Notes: generated by a model not told the origin, from the letters alone. Positions 1-11,585 are shown, counted from the first letter of the stretch. The stretch: DNA of 64,000 nt from Obelidium mucronatum (GCA_025765595.1 JAIVFH010000095.1:1-64000); one strand, 5' to 3'. A program made the numbers and translations.

Positions 1-69
1 TGGTAGCTTAGTCGAAGTCAACGGTTTGCTTAAAAACAAAAGAAAACGCTGTGGAGGTGTGAACTGCAT

Positions 70-125
70 GAATATATATAACAGTGAATTCAAGTATTTA
101 TATATAACAGTGAATTCAAGTATTA
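70..125. repeat. 26-bp direct duplication upstream of the Crinkler gene
   Basis: The stretch ATATAACAGTGAATTCAAG occurs twice in a row with a 26-base period, just upstream of the first exon. It could be a promoter duplication or simple slippage. Confidence 0.7.
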
Positions 126-190
126 GTCGCGGTGGAAACACGCTTTTTGAGATAGCATGTCTTGGTTATTTTTTTAATTTCAGATTCTGT

Positions 191-498
191 ATGGATCGAG
201 ATGTTTGGTATTTGCTGGTTGACGAAAGAGGAGACACAGCCTTCGAGGGTGTTGGCGCTGATGCCATCTCATTCAATGCTGATGCGAATGTGCTTGTTGT
301 GCACTTGAGAACGGCTGTGTGGAACAAGAACAAGTCTGACCTCTTGAGTGGGATATCCGCCGGTCGCTTGGACGTCTATTCGAACCGGGACGAAATCACC
401 GATTCCACGAAGACGCTAAAAGCGGGTGCAATGATCGGAAATCGAGGAGGGAGTGAGGAGACGCCGCTGTTTGTTGTCATCCACAAAGGGAATTGTAA

Positions 499-541
<43 letters not shown>

Positions 542-1626
542 ATACTTGCTTCATTCTGTTGTTTATAAATGTTCCTTTTTCAGATCCCACGGAACGTTCG
601 GTTTCATTCGAGGAAGTTGTACAAAAGCTCGAACAAATCTCTTTGTCCGTGAATCAAAAACTCGAACAAATCTCTTTGTCCGTGAATGAAAAACTCGAAC
701 ATATCTCTTTGTCCACGAACGAAAAACTTGAACATATCTCTTTGTCCACGAACGAAAAACTTGAACATATCTCTTTGTCCACGAACGAAAAACTTGAACA
801 AATCTCTTTATCCACGACGCCACTTGTTGAAGAATTCTTGCGCCGTTATCGCTATACCAATGAAACTGCCACTCGAGTCTCACGAAATGGTGCTTTTAAA
901 GGGGGTCTTCTCCAGTATTACTACAATTTAACACCTCCGGTTAAGGGCATGATCACCTGCATGCTCTCTGGAATTTTGCTTCCGTCTACTCATGTCATTG
1001 CCGGTCACTTATTCAAATGGAGTTGGAAGGATTCCTGTTTCGACCGTCTCGGATTTCGAAATATTGATGATCCTAGAAATGGCCTCTTGCTTTTCAAACC
1101 CTTTGAATACGCCTTTGATAACTCTCACATGTGCTTTGAATACTCGGCTGATCTGAAAGTCTTTCAAATGCGTATTTTAGACACATCCATCAGAACTTTG
1201 ACTCTACGGGATTATATACTTCGAGAAACACAAATTGATCAGAAAATCCTACAGGACTACGACCTTCGAGTGGCATTCATTCAAACCCTGCCTCAAACAA
1301 AGAAAAAGAAGATTCGACCCATTGATCGTCTCGTATCACTGCTTGGCCGGCCTTTTGGAGAGTTTGAGGGGAAGAGTCTTATTAACCTGCCCAGGAAGTG
1401 CTACAGCAGATGTTTATCATTTCAAGCAATGATGGCAAAGCGATTCGCTTTGGAACAGCTCTGGATTGGAGAGGATGAAGCAGGGTCACTGTTGTCAATG
1501 TCAATGTGGTCCGAGTTGGAACAAACGAAAAAGGATCAAATTCATGCATGGTTTCAAGGATTACGCAGTGCTGCCCAGAAGCAAGTTGAAGTCATTGAGG
1601 GTAGTGGTAGTGATAGTGATGAATAA
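191..1626 (+). CDS. Crinkler-type (CRN) protein with 11-residue repeats and HNH-like nuclease domain
   Basis: Exons 191..494 and 584..1626 join in phase 1 to give about 448 aa. Residues 1-100 look like the ubiquitin-like Crinkler header: a hydrophobic first strand (WYLLVDERG), a central helix and a closing hydrophobic strand (PLFVVIHKG). Next come about six copies of an 11-residue unit close to KLEHISLSTNE, coded by a 33-bp DNA repeat, probably a flexible or coiled linker. The C-terminal domain has LSGILLPSTHVIAGHLFKW and RNGLLLFKPFEYAFDNS, which resemble the HNH_2-type nuclease fold found at the ends of many CRN proteins; the tail is Ser/Asp-rich. In CRN proteins the header guides delivery and the C-terminus is the effector. 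Secreted-effector versus internal-conflict role is not decidable here. The intron carries a 38-C run. The reading frame stays open upstream to 26, but a good 3' splice site ends at 183, so a further 5' exon is possible. Confidence 0.6.
502..539. repeat. Poly-C tract in intron
   Basis: About 38 consecutive C bases start seven bases after the GT of the Crinkler intron. They produce spurious poly-proline frames on the plus strand. Such tracts can form i-motif/G-quadruplex structures and are prone to length errors. Confidence 0.9.
625..820 (+). repeat. 33-bp coding tandem repeat (about 6 units)
   Basis: In-frame units code an 11-residue motif close to KLEHISLSTNE. The central units are nearly identical at DNA level (AACTTGAACATATCTCTTTG core), suggesting recent expansion by slippage or unequal exchange. 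Confidence 0.9.
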
Positions 1627-1706
1627 ATTTTTAATTGATAAAAAAAAAGCCAGTAAATAATATTAATATTTTGTTATTTATTTTATAATAAAAGTATCAT
1701 CAAGAA

Positions 1707-3557
1707 ATGAGCTATGAATTCGTTTCAAAGCCAACGTCGCGCTTGTTCTGTGCAATTTGCCAGGACGTGTTTCAAGACCCTCTGATATCAATAGTCTGCA
1801 ATCACTCCTTCTGTGCAAAGTAATGCGGAACACGCCCACCCACTTTCATCCCTTACTCACGTCCGAACATTCGCTTGCAGATGCATCACAGAGAGCTTAC
1901 GCCTCGAGGCACACTGTCCGCTATGTCGAAAGTACTTGCAAGCAAATGGTTTGGGTTTTTCAAGGGGTGAAGCATCTGATCATAACACCAACACGATATG
2001 AAAAATAGATCTACACACAAATCTAGTTCTCAAAGGCATAACCGATGAACTGGTTGCATACTGTCCCAATCGTTTTCTGGGCTGCCAAATCCAACTCACT
2101 CGAGAAGCCATTGAATCCCACTCTCGATCATGCGAGTACAATCTTGCAAAATGTCCAAACTCGGTCTATGGTTGTGCTTTCGAGGGTTCTGGCGTCAGTG
2201 TTCAACGGCATGTTGGCGAATGTGTATTCGAGGCTTTGAAGACATACATATTAGTCACGGAGGAACGCTTTGCTTCATTGCAATCTGTTATCGAGGTAGA
2301 TACACTTTCCCTCTTCATGAATAGTTATTATTCAAATTGGATGATTTCCACCAAAAAAAAACGAAAGGCTCAACAAGGAGAAATCTCAAAACTCAAGAAA
2401 CAAATCGCGTCAGGAATCATTCCTCCCCAGAATGCATCTGTAATGGACGATGAAGAAGAAATCATCCTTCCCAAGACGCAGTCTTTCCCACATGGACTCA
2501 ACATTGAATGCCGTCGTACAATCAGCGACAACAAGACGGGTGTCACTTCCCTTGCATACACGAGCAATAACACACTCATCAGTGGGGCGTATGATGGAAG
2601 TCTCAAGCTGTTCAACGCGGAAACAGGGAAAATGACTCGGAGTTTCAGTGCCCATGATTTAACTGTGTGGGCGATTGCTACGGAAGAGCAATCGAACCGA
2701 TTCTTCAGCGCCAGTAGTGATGGTAAAATTAAAGTGTGGCATCTGGATGCAAGTGTTGCGGAAAATGGAGACGAGTGTTTGATGGCTTTGACAGGTTTGT
2801 TCTGTTTTTCAAATTTCCTCCTTTCTTGTGTTTTGTAAACCAACTCAAATGAAGAGCACCAGCGAAAAGTGTATTCGCTGCAAGTGAGTGACGGTAGATT
2901 GTATAGTGCGGCAAGCGATGGAAAAATCAAGATTTGGTCCACCACGAATCTGACATGTGAAGCAACTATTCAAGCACATGATGACTGTGTCAATTCAATC
3001 GTTGTGCTCGAAAGCGACCCTACCAAGATGATCAGTGTATCTAACGATAGGTATTTATTGTCCGCCTCTATGTTTGTTCAACGATATTCACATATTAAAC
3101 AAAAAGGACGGTCAAACTGTGGGATCTAACTACAGCAACCGAAATCCATAAGTTTCCAGATATGGGAAGCGAAGGCTTGGACGTGACAAGCGGTGGCGGC
3201 ATGGTGTTTGCTTCCACATATGACGCCAGCATTATTTCATTCGACATGAACTCCTACTCGCGCGTTCGAACTTTGCGTGGCCACAATTGGGAAGTCTGGC
3301 AATTAAAGTATATTGATGGGGTCTTGTTCAGTGGCAGCTTTGACCACACCATCAAGAGGTGGGATTTGAATACGTTCACAGATGACTTGACGCTGAAAGG
3401 GCACAAGGTAAACATGTATTCCAGCCGCGGTGTTTTGTGGGGTTGGAATTCACTCTCCTTTTTTTTCCATCTGCAGGGTTACGTACATTCTTTCAGGTTC
3501 GGCTCGGATTGTTTAATCAGTGCCGGCGCCGACAAAACGATCAAGATATGGAAATAA
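1707..3557 (+). CDS. RING / TRAF-type zinc finger / WD40 protein (putative E3 ubiquitin ligase)
   Basis: Six exons, 1707..1819, 1881..1948, 2009..2794, 2855..3050, 3107..3407 and 3477..3557, give 514 aa in a continuous frame. The N-terminus holds a RING split by an intron (CAIC...CNHSFCAK, then CPLCRK). It is followed by TRAF-type zinc-finger sequence (YCPNRFLGCQ, CEYNLAKCPNSVYGC), a basic and probably coiled linker, and about seven WD40 repeats with typical endings (IKVWHL, IKIWST, VKLWDL, IKRWDL, IKIWK). The order matches TRAF7-like ligases: the RING would recruit an E2 and the WD40 propeller a substrate. The short in-frame stretch 2296-2324 (VDTLSLFMN) might be an unrecognised mini-intron. 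Confidence 0.85.
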
Positions 3558-3566
3558 AAAGGCATT

Positions 3567-4226
3567 CTATTTTGTTATCAACGCTCCATCGAGAATATAT
3601 GTAAACGCGCCCTTCTGGTCATAACAGACAAACAACCCACATTTTGGGCATGCTTGACGGTTTTGCTTTTCAAACCCACTCCGCTTCCCACTGCTGCCAT
3701 CAGCTTCGGTTCCTAAATCCATGGATCCTTCGGATTTCCGCTGAACAATAACAGTCTTGTCGAATGTTGTGTTGAGTTTGCATGTTCTCTTTTTGGTGTT
3801 GAGGATGAATGCTCCATCGGTTTCTCGGCGCGGTAGTCTGTCTATCGATACATCTATTTTGGTTTTTGATGAGATTTAAAAGAAAGTTATGAGCTTGTTT
3901 GATTATTCATGAGGAGAGGTGGTGGTCTTTGCATTCATCCGCAGTCACACCAATCCCGTATCCGAACCAAACAACCCCCTCACGGATGAAGACGTTTTAA
4001 GAATAGAAGGCAGTTCATAAGACTGCATTAAGGTAGCAACTCGAACTTCAACGTACCCAGAATCATCAGAAATTCGCCACAGAGACAATAGTAGATATGC
4101 AGGCTTCCCGTATCATCTTCGTCTTTCGAAGCACTGACAATGGATGACGAGACAATCTTAGGCTGGATGTATTTGGTTCATGTTACTAAAGGGGGTAGAA
4201 TGTGGCTGGTTGTTGTTCTGTACCAT
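3567..4226 (-). CDS. STEEP1-like protein (UPF0428 / CXorf56 family)
   Basis: Minus-strand exons are 4226..4224 (ATG only), 4162..4057 and 3853..3567, giving 131 aa. The start PKIVSSSIVSASKDE and the strand LHIYYCLCGEFLMIL match the family start, whose CLCG motif is conserved. The middle has LPRRETDGAFIL and the C-terminus has CPKCGLFVCY, the family CxKCG zinc site, then TYILDGAL. In animals the protein helps STING leave the ER and has been found with spliceosomes; the fungal role is not known. The coding part of exon 1 is just the start codon, followed at once by GTACAG. The three joins keep frame and rebuild family order, which is the main support, since no long uninterrupted frame exists. 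Confidence 0.75.
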
Positions 4227-4409
4227 CTCCTCACCATTATTTGAAATTGACAACGTTAAAAATTATTCCGTCAGGTTTCTGCAGGTTTACACAATTAAAT
4301 AAACTTTTTAACTTATTCCTGTTATTTTGGACTTTTTTGCAGGTGGCTGTGTTGACCATATCACCCAATCTGTTCGTTTTCAAAAAAATCACAAATTTTT
4401 TAATCAAGC

Positions 4410-5763
4410 ATGATGTTGTCGCCAGTATACCTAGGTCTTATTGCTATTGCTGCGGATGTTGTGTTTACTGGTCTACTCTCAGTATGGATGGTAAGTACAG
4501 CTGTGCGGTTATAATGCAGGCATTGGCTTATAATTGCCGATTTTCTGCAGAGGCCTCATATCGACAAGAACAGAAACGGACAGATCGATGCCAGTGAAGT
4601 GACTCGCATATCTGATGCACCACACGAGTAAGAGAAACTTCCATTCTCTTTACTGTCTTTTAACCGAATTCCCCTTCACAATAAAAAAAACAAGTGTCAT
4701 CCCAGTTGGGAAGTCACTGTTTGACATTACAACAGTCCCCCTAATCACCGTACTCTTGAACGCATGGCAATTCGCATTCTGTTATGGTCTAATGGCCATC
4801 CTTACATGCAACCTCTTGCTCCCTGCAGACTCCCCTATTTCCTGGATCGCCGCAGTTTGGATCACATTCCTATCCCTCATATTCATGTGCGCCTTTTGCA
4901 ACAATGGAGTCCACGTTGCCACGGCGCACATGGCACATTTCGTGTATTACTTGTGCGGGTTTATTCCCATGGCCATGTTCAAGGCGAATCCACCCGAATC
5001 TGATGTATGGATTTTGGCTCTCGTAATTGTTGCGCGGTTGGCGCTTTTCGTGGGGATGAAGTACTACGTTTGGCCAAAGTATCCCGTTTTTTATAAGCTG
5101 AATCCATTGTTTACGAGAGACCCGCAAGATGGGAGGTTGATTCCCTTTTCAACTCCCGAAATGGTGGAAGCGGATCCTGAGCTTAAAGCAACGCTTCACA
5201 GGACAGTTAATTTCAAAAAGGCAGAGTTGGGGAATTTGACGAGTTTGCATGTCCCGTTCCCAACCTATGAGATTCTGAATATGAACGTATCGAGTTGGTT
5301 TGCCGGGGGTGCTGTTGTTGCGTGGATTGTTTCTTGTGTTGTTACGAAAGCAGCGATTGGTGGTGGAAATGTTTCGGATGCCGTGGTGTTTGGTTCTGTT
5401 GCAGCGGTTTCGGTGGTTGTTGTGGGGGTGTTTGTTTGGTGGGTCCCAATGAAACCTGAAGTCAGCAAGTGGATCACATTGACGCATTATTATCCAAGAA
5501 CTACGGCAACGCTATGTTTTATTGCGGGTGCTGTTTTGGTTTCGACACAGTTGGTGGTTGCGAGGAAAGGTGATGGTGCAGCTCTTGGTGTTGTCATCGT
5601 TGCCCATGCTTTCCATCTAATTGGGATGGGGCTGTATGCATTCGCTTATGCTGCTGTTGTTCGGTACTTTGGGTTTGCAGCGAGTTTCAAGAGGTTGTTT
5701 TCGTTTGTGGGTGGACATGGAGGGGTTTTCATTGTCACAGCAGGAAGTCGACCGTATGTCTGA
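4410..5763 (+). CDS. EF-hand multipass membrane protein, copy 1
   Basis: Exons 4410..4490, 4551..4627 and 4695..5763 give 408 aa. Exon 1 codes one membrane helix. Exon 2 is essentially a single canonical EF-hand loop, DKNRNGQIDASE (residues 32-43), with Asp/Asn at positions 1, 3, 5 and 9 and Glu at 12. Exon 3 codes about eight further hydrophobic segments with a soluble stretch around residues 190-260. I do not recognise the family; a Ca2+-responsive channel, transporter or membrane enzyme is possible. A second ATG follows immediately at 4413 and is the only one kept in the paralogue. The gene is divergent from the STEEP1-like gene, with 183 bases between the starts. Confidence 0.8.
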
Positions 5764-6442
5764 AAAAAAACTTATCAATAGAGTAAATTGTGGTTCGTTA
5801 TCGAATAAATAAATGTATCTTGGCAATACGTGTGTGTTTATTTGCATTTCAAATGACATCGTCCTGTCATGCAAACAAAATTATAATATCGCGTCGAGCC
5901 ACTCAAAATGGTACAGATACAGGTTTCAGGTATTATCCTGGATTGTGGCGAGATGAAGGGGTTCGATCAGTCCAGTGTCGGAATCACTGGAAGGAGCAGG
6001 ACGGCCTCACAATCGCATCAATTGCTGACGACAACCGCGGTGGGATTGAAGATGGTCGCCATCACGGCTTACCGGCCCGGTCCGGCCGGTCATATCAACT
6101 CTTGGCAACTCCAAATTTTTATTGACCTAACAGATCATCAAATAAATCAATAAAGAATAATAAATAACCATTAACAAAAAATAATTAAAATGCTGTCAAA
6201 GTTAAGTAGTCTAGACAGGAAAGTCAAAACTTCACAATTCAGAAGCAAACACCTCCCATCGTCAACAAGTTGTTGCTGAGCGTCAGCAACGATCACTTAA
6301 GAAGGTTTACATTTTTAAATAAACTTTGAATCTTATTACATTTCGAACAGTCCTGAGACTGGCATGTGGCTATGTTGACCACCTGGGCTATTCGTTTTTC
6401 AAAAGTCAATTTTTTTCTTCGTCAACCAATTTAAACCTTGTA
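5764..6442. other. Spacer between tandem paralogues
   Basis: No gene recognised. The 3' flank of copy 1 (ACGTGTGTGTTTATTTGCAT, about 5829) recurs behind copy 2 at about 7845, and the 5' leader with AAATAAACTTT (about 6316) recurs before copy 1 at about 4297. The duplication therefore included flanking DNA. Short frames at 5790-6125 show no family signal. Confidence 0.5.
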
Positions 6443-7792
6443 ATGCTGTCGCCAGTATACCTTGGTCTTATTGCTATTGCTGCCGATCTTGTGTTAACTG
6501 GTCTACTCTCAGCATGGATGGTGAGCGGTTGTACAGCAGTCTTTTGCATTGGGATGGATCCCCTAAATTGGATTTTGTACTCAACAGAGACCTCATGTCG
6601 ACAAGAACAGAAACGGACAGATCGATGCCAGCGAAGTGACCCGTATATCCGATGCGCCACATGAGTAAGAGAAATCTTCCATTCTTCTTTTCTTAACATT
6701 GAAACCACCCACCCCCCCGTCAGTGTCGTCCCAATTGCAAAATCACTATTTGACATGACAACAGTCCCACTCGTCACCGTCCTCTTGAACTCATGGCAAT
6801 TCGCATTCTGTTATGGTCTAATGGCTGTCCTGACTTGCAACCTCCTGCTCCCAACAGACTCCCCTCTTTCCTGGATCGCCGCAGTCTGGATCACATTCCT
6901 ATCCCTCATATTCATGTGCGCCTTCTGTAACAATGGAATCCACGTTGCAACTACACACAAGACGCATTTCGTGTATTACTTGTGTGGGTTTATTCCGATG
7001 GCCATGTTCAAGTCGAATCCACCCGCATCTGATGTCTGGATTTTAGTTGTCGTGATTATCGCACGACTGTTGCTTTTCGTGGGAATGAAGTACTACGTAT
7101 GGCCAAAGTATCCCATTTTCTACCGCCTGGATCCCTTATTCAAAAGAGACCTAAACAATGGAACATTGATTCCGTTTTCAACCCCCGAAAGTGTGGAAGC
7201 GGATCCCGAGCTTGCCGCGACACTCGAACGGACAATGAGTTTCAAAAAGAAAGAGTTGAAGAACTTGGTGGATTTGCATATTCCGTTCCCAACCTATGAG
7301 ATTTTGAATATTAATGTATCGAGTTGGTTTACGGGGGGTGCTGTTGTTGCGTGGATTGTTTCTTGTGTTGTTACGAAAGCGATTGGTGGTGATGGGAATG
7401 TTTCGGATGCCGTGGTTTTTGGTTCTGTTGCAGCGGTTTCGGCGGTTGTTGTGGGGGTGTTTGTTTGGTGGGTTCCAATGAAATCTGAAGTTAGCAAGTG
7501 GATCTCGTTGACGCATTATTATCCAAGAACTACGGCAACGCTATGTTTTATTGCTGGTGCTGTTTTGGTTTCGACACAGTTGGTGGTTGCGAGGAAAGGT
7601 GACGGTGCAGCTCTTGGTGTGGTCATCGTTGCCCATGCTTTCCACCTAATTGGTATGGGGCTGTATGCATTCGCTTATGCTGCTGTTGTTCGGTACTTTG
7701 GGTTTGCAGCGAGTTTCAAGAGGTTGTTTTCGTTTGTGGGTGGACATGGAGGGGTTTTCATTGGCACAGCAGGAAAACGAGCGTATGTCTGA
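6443..7792 (+). CDS. EF-hand multipass membrane protein, copy 2 (tandem paralogue)
   Basis: Exons 6443..6520, 6588..6664 and 6724..7792 give 407 aa with the same exon phases as copy 1. The EF-hand loop (residues 31-42) is identical. The last third (from about 7330 to the stop) is almost identical at DNA level to copy 1, while the middle part (for example around 7140-7260) has diverged more, a pattern expected from gene conversion. Function is unknown, as for copy 1. Confidence 0.8.
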
Positions 7793-7956
7793 AAAAAAAA
7801 AAAACTAATCAATAGAGTATAAACTGTGGTTCGTTATGGCCATACGTGTGTGTTTATTTGCATTTCAAATATCGCACTGTCATCACATATCAAATCAATT
7901 TGGGCAAATAAATACTCAAGTCATTGTCCACGCACAAACAACAAACCTTCCAAAAT

Positions 7957-9256
7957 ATGCCAAAAAAGATTGTCGTGACCGGTGGAAACGGGTTCATTGC
8001 GTCCCACGTTATCCAACAACTCTTGGAATCTCCTCAAAACTACAAAGTCACAGCCACAGTCCGTTCCATCTCCGCCAAAGGATCAGCCATCACTGCGTTC
8101 CCAGGCGCTGCTGAACGATTGACGTTGAAAGAAGCCGATCTGAATAATCCCGAGTCGTTTGATTTCCTGAGTGGTCATGATGTCGTCCTCCACCTCGCAT
8201 CTCCTTTTGCTTTGACTGTGAAGGATAATCAAAAGGATTTGGTTGATCCAGCAGTGAATGGTACGTTGGCGGTTTTGAACGCTGCGAAAAAGGCTGGGAG
8301 TGTAAAGACTGTTATTGTGACTTCTTCTTTGGCTGCAGTGACTGAAAGTAATTAAGACGGGGAATACCCTGTTTTTTTTGTTTTTTTTTTGTGTGTGTGT
8401 GTGTGTGTCAAGGTGGGCGCGGTAATATGTGATAAAGGGTTGTTATTAATCCGCAAGATATTTAAAAAAAAAAACAGAGCCGCATGTGGGGAGAATCCTT
8501 GATGAGACTGTATGGAATCAAGACTCAACGGTTGACTGGAATCCCTATTACTATTCCAAGGTTGCTGCAGAGCGGGCGGCGTGGGACTTTATGGCTGAAA
8601 ATAAGGATACAGTTGGATTCAAGTTGATTGTAAGTCGGATAATATTGGCTCACTCGTTATTTAATTGTTATTTTTTATCGTATTTAGACTATTCTTCCTG
8701 TGTTTGTGATTGGTCCAGCACACACGTCCTCAATCAATGAATCTGTGCAAACGGTGATGAATATCATTAAGGGAGGATTCCCAGTCCGCGTCAATCTGTG
8801 GTGGCCATATGTAGATGTTCGAGATGTTGCTGCCGCGCATATCTTGGCCTTTGAAAAAGATGTTGAGAGTGGAAGATACATTGCAACTGGCGATCGTACA
8901 ATCAACATGTCTGAAGCTTGTGACATAATCAAAGAGAGACACCCGGAATTCAGCAATATTCCATCCATGACTGCTCCCAATATTCTTCCGTGAGTATTCT
9001 GAAAAAAAAGAAGAAAAGATCGCTTGTGGCAGTGGGGACCCTTGGAAATGACTAAACCTGAATTCCTAACAGATGGCTCCTATCATTTGCTCAACCGACT
9101 GGAACAGGAAGTTACCTTCGTAGCAATTTGAGTAACGAATCTGGTTATGAAGTGAGCAACCAAAAGATCAAGACAGCCCTTGGAATCACGTTCCGCCCAG
9201 TAGAAGAATCAATTGAAGACACTGTGCAGGATTTGATCAAGTGGAAACACATTTGA
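7957..9256 (+). CDS. NAD(P)-dependent extended SDR reductase (dihydroflavonol-4-reductase / GRE2-like)
   Basis: Four exons, 7957..8347, 8478..8629, 8688..8989 and 9073..9256, give 342 aa. Residues 5-15 hold the Rossmann motif TGGNGFIASH. TSSLAAVT is the catalytic Ser strand region and PYYYSKVAAE supplies the Tyr-x-x-x-Lys active site. VDVRDVAAAHILA is typical of the atypical epimerase/reductase subgroup that includes yeast GRE2 and plant DFR. It would reduce a carbonyl (for example methylglyoxal or a ketone) with NADPH in the cytosol; the substrate cannot be told. Length matches the family. Intron 1 contains a (GT)n run. Confidence 0.9.
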
Positions 9257-9766
9257 AAAACTTTTTAGTTGTTTTTCTGTTGGTTGTTGTTTTGGGAATA
9301 ACATTGTCATTGATTAGACTTTGAACCTTTTCAACATTGAATTTGGCCCAGGTTGATGTTAGACGCAATTTGAGACGCACTGGGGCCCAGGGCCGTCTGC
9401 ACGACCAACAGGCTCCCAATAAATCAAGGAGGGGTTATCAAAGTTAAGATGTAACAAACAATTAATGAGGAAAGAAAATCTTTATTTATATTTATTTTAG
9501 GCCCAAACTATGAATGGGTTTTCGAAATTTTTTTGAATTTTTTTGAAAAGTATTTGAAATAGAAATGAAGCTGCGAGGCCCCACACTTTGTTTTGTGTCC
9601 AGGATAAAAAGTAGTATTCTTTACAGTGTAAAATTACGCTTATTTCTGTATGCATTGCATTTGTTTATTGTTCCTCTTTGTTGCATTCCAGCCTCCGCTT
9701 CCCAAACAGCAAACTTGGTTTTTAGCATTACTTTCGCACTCAGAAACCAGTGAGCAATGTGATAGT
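9257..9766. other. Gene-poor stretch
   Basis: AT-rich sequence with no convincing coding signal. ACCTTTTCAA (about 9326) recurs twice near 15647-15677, hinting at scattered copies of a repeat. Confidence 0.4.
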
Positions 9767-9988
9767 TCAACTCTCCCCTTCATCCTCGTACTCCCCCTCA
9801 TACTCTTCCTCGTACTCATCTTCTTCCCCCCCGTAGCCGTGGAACTCTGGCGCAAACTGCGCAAACATAAAGTGGCGCAGCATGTTGTCGAAGGTTGGCT
9901 CGTACACCCCGGCGTGCGCATGGCTTGGCGCGCCTGCAATTCGAAACATCTCAGCAGTCTGCGAATCTTCCTGTGGCAAGAGCCCCAA
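9767..9988 (-). CDS. Hypothetical small protein with Glu/Tyr-rich acidic tail
   Basis: A minus-strand frame of 73 codons ending at 9767. It contains FRIAGAPSHAHAGVYEPTFD and an amphipathic stretch (MLRHFMFAQFAPEFHGY) before a Glu/Asp/Tyr/Gly tail. I do not recognise it. A possible 3' splice site just inside the frame (CTTGCCACAG on the minus strand) means it may be the last exon of a longer gene, but no upstream exon could be shown. Confidence 0.3.
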   Translation of the reverse strand: MGLLPQEDSQTAEMFRIAGAPSHAHAGVYEPTFDNMLRHFMFAQFAPEFHGYGGEEDEYEEEYEGEYEDEGES

Positions 9989-10576
9989 ACATCAATCATT
10001 GAGTCGTGTTATCACCACCACGCTGACGTCACCGGCAATTCCACACAATTTCGTGGGCCGCATAGGTGCAGGTGCAACAAAATGTCATTCTGAATGCCAG
10101 CTTTGGGAGTGACACAACACTATGCAAGAGGCCAGTTTTTAGCAAGAAAATGAAGGGAAAAGTGGCATGGAATAAAGTCTGTGCCTTGTAAGGCACAGAG
10201 TTTGGTCCCAATCACATGGTGAAGGTGAAGTGTAATGGGATGGGAGGCGCACAAAGATGTGATACAGATACAATAAATCACCATCGCTGATGCATGCCCA
10301 TAGAATTGATACGATACCTCTGTACAATGCCGCTTTGATGGTTGATGATAGAGCGTGGTGGTGGGGATGGTATTGGGAACTGCTGTTTTTGTTTCGTCAA
10401 TTAGGGTTTCTCACAATTCAGATACAGTGAGTGAGAAAGTGAAATTTTTTTTTCAGTCCATCCAAATGCCTGGAAAAACCCACACTTCGTCTGTGGGGAT
10501 TGTTTGACTGGGATGTATCGCCAACACCCAATACAAGTCGCGTAGCTTTGTCTGCGTATACCTAATAAAGGAGTCT
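9989..10576. other. No feature recognised
   Basis: Only short frames on both strands and no repeat or RNA signal that I can see. Confidence 0.4.
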
Positions 10577-11300
10577 TATATGACAGCGGCAGTTCCTTTA
10601 GCGGCTGTTCATGAGTTGAGAGAGATCACACCTTATATGACAGCGGCAGTTCCTTTAGCGGCTGTTCACGAGTTGAGAGAGCAAGATCACACCTTATCGA
10701 TGATGAACGAGTGTTAAAGAATGACGACGATAGAACCAACACGATCCGCTATCCAACCTTATATGACAGCGGCAGTTCCTTTAGCGGCTGTTCACGAGTT
10801 GAGAGAGCAAGATCACACCTGCGAAGATTCCAAGACAATTCCATTATTTATTATACTGAAAGAGAATAAAAACCCAGTGCTACCTTATCGATGATGAACG
10901 AGTGTTAAAGAATGACCACGATAGAACCAACACGATCTGCTATCCAACCTATGTGACTATGAGCATCGGACCGACTCTACTAACAACCCACACCTTATAT
11001 GACAGCGGCAGTTCCTTTAGCGGCTGTTCACGAGTTGAGAGAGCAAGATCACACCTGCGAAGATTCCAAGACAATTCCATTATTTTATTATACTGAAAGA
11101 GAATAAAAACCCAGTGCTACCTTATCGATGATGAACGAGTGTTAAAGAATGACCACGATAGAACCAACACGATCCGCTATCCAACCTATGTGACTATGAG
11201 CATCGGACCGACTCTACTAACAACCCACACCTTATATGACAGCGGCAGTTTCTTTAGCGGCTGTTCACGAGTTGAGAGAGCAAGATCACACCTGCGAAGA
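10577..11300. repeat. Repeat array with 60-bp core and 236-237 bp period
   Basis: A core starting TTATATGACAGCGGCAG and ending near AGCAAGATCACACC occurs at 10577, 10633, 10759, 10995 and 11232. The last three copies belong to long units of 236-237 bases that also contain CGATGATGAACGAGTG and AACACGATCCGCTATCC segments. Inside the core, ACAGC and GCTGT arms flank the centre. The array may be a minisatellite or a remnant terminal region of the adjacent transposon cluster. Confidence 0.85.
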
Positions 11301-11585
11301 TTCCAAGACAATTCCATCTTGCAAATCCCACCACTCGCACAAAATAGCTCGCAGATTCTACCAACACCATTCCATCTACCCGCACTACTGTAAAGCCCAA
11401 TGGTCCAACCGATAAGATAGAAAAATAATAGAAAATTAAAAGAATAGAATGCGGAAAGAGCAAATCAGAACAAGTTCCATCAGCCCAATCTGGGCATCAG
11501 TATTCCGGGTGTCAGTATTCTGGGTAACAGAAGTGTCTGCCAAGTCCTCAATCTGTACAAGACTGCATTGAGGACTGTTGTGACT

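Noticed and set aside
499..560. Poly-proline start of the frame beginning at 499
   Set aside because: Produced by the intronic poly-C run; the real exon starts at 584.
5790..6153. Two overlapping plus-strand frames in the paralogue spacer
   Set aside because: No domain and no equivalent behind the second paralogue, although flanking DNA was duplicated.
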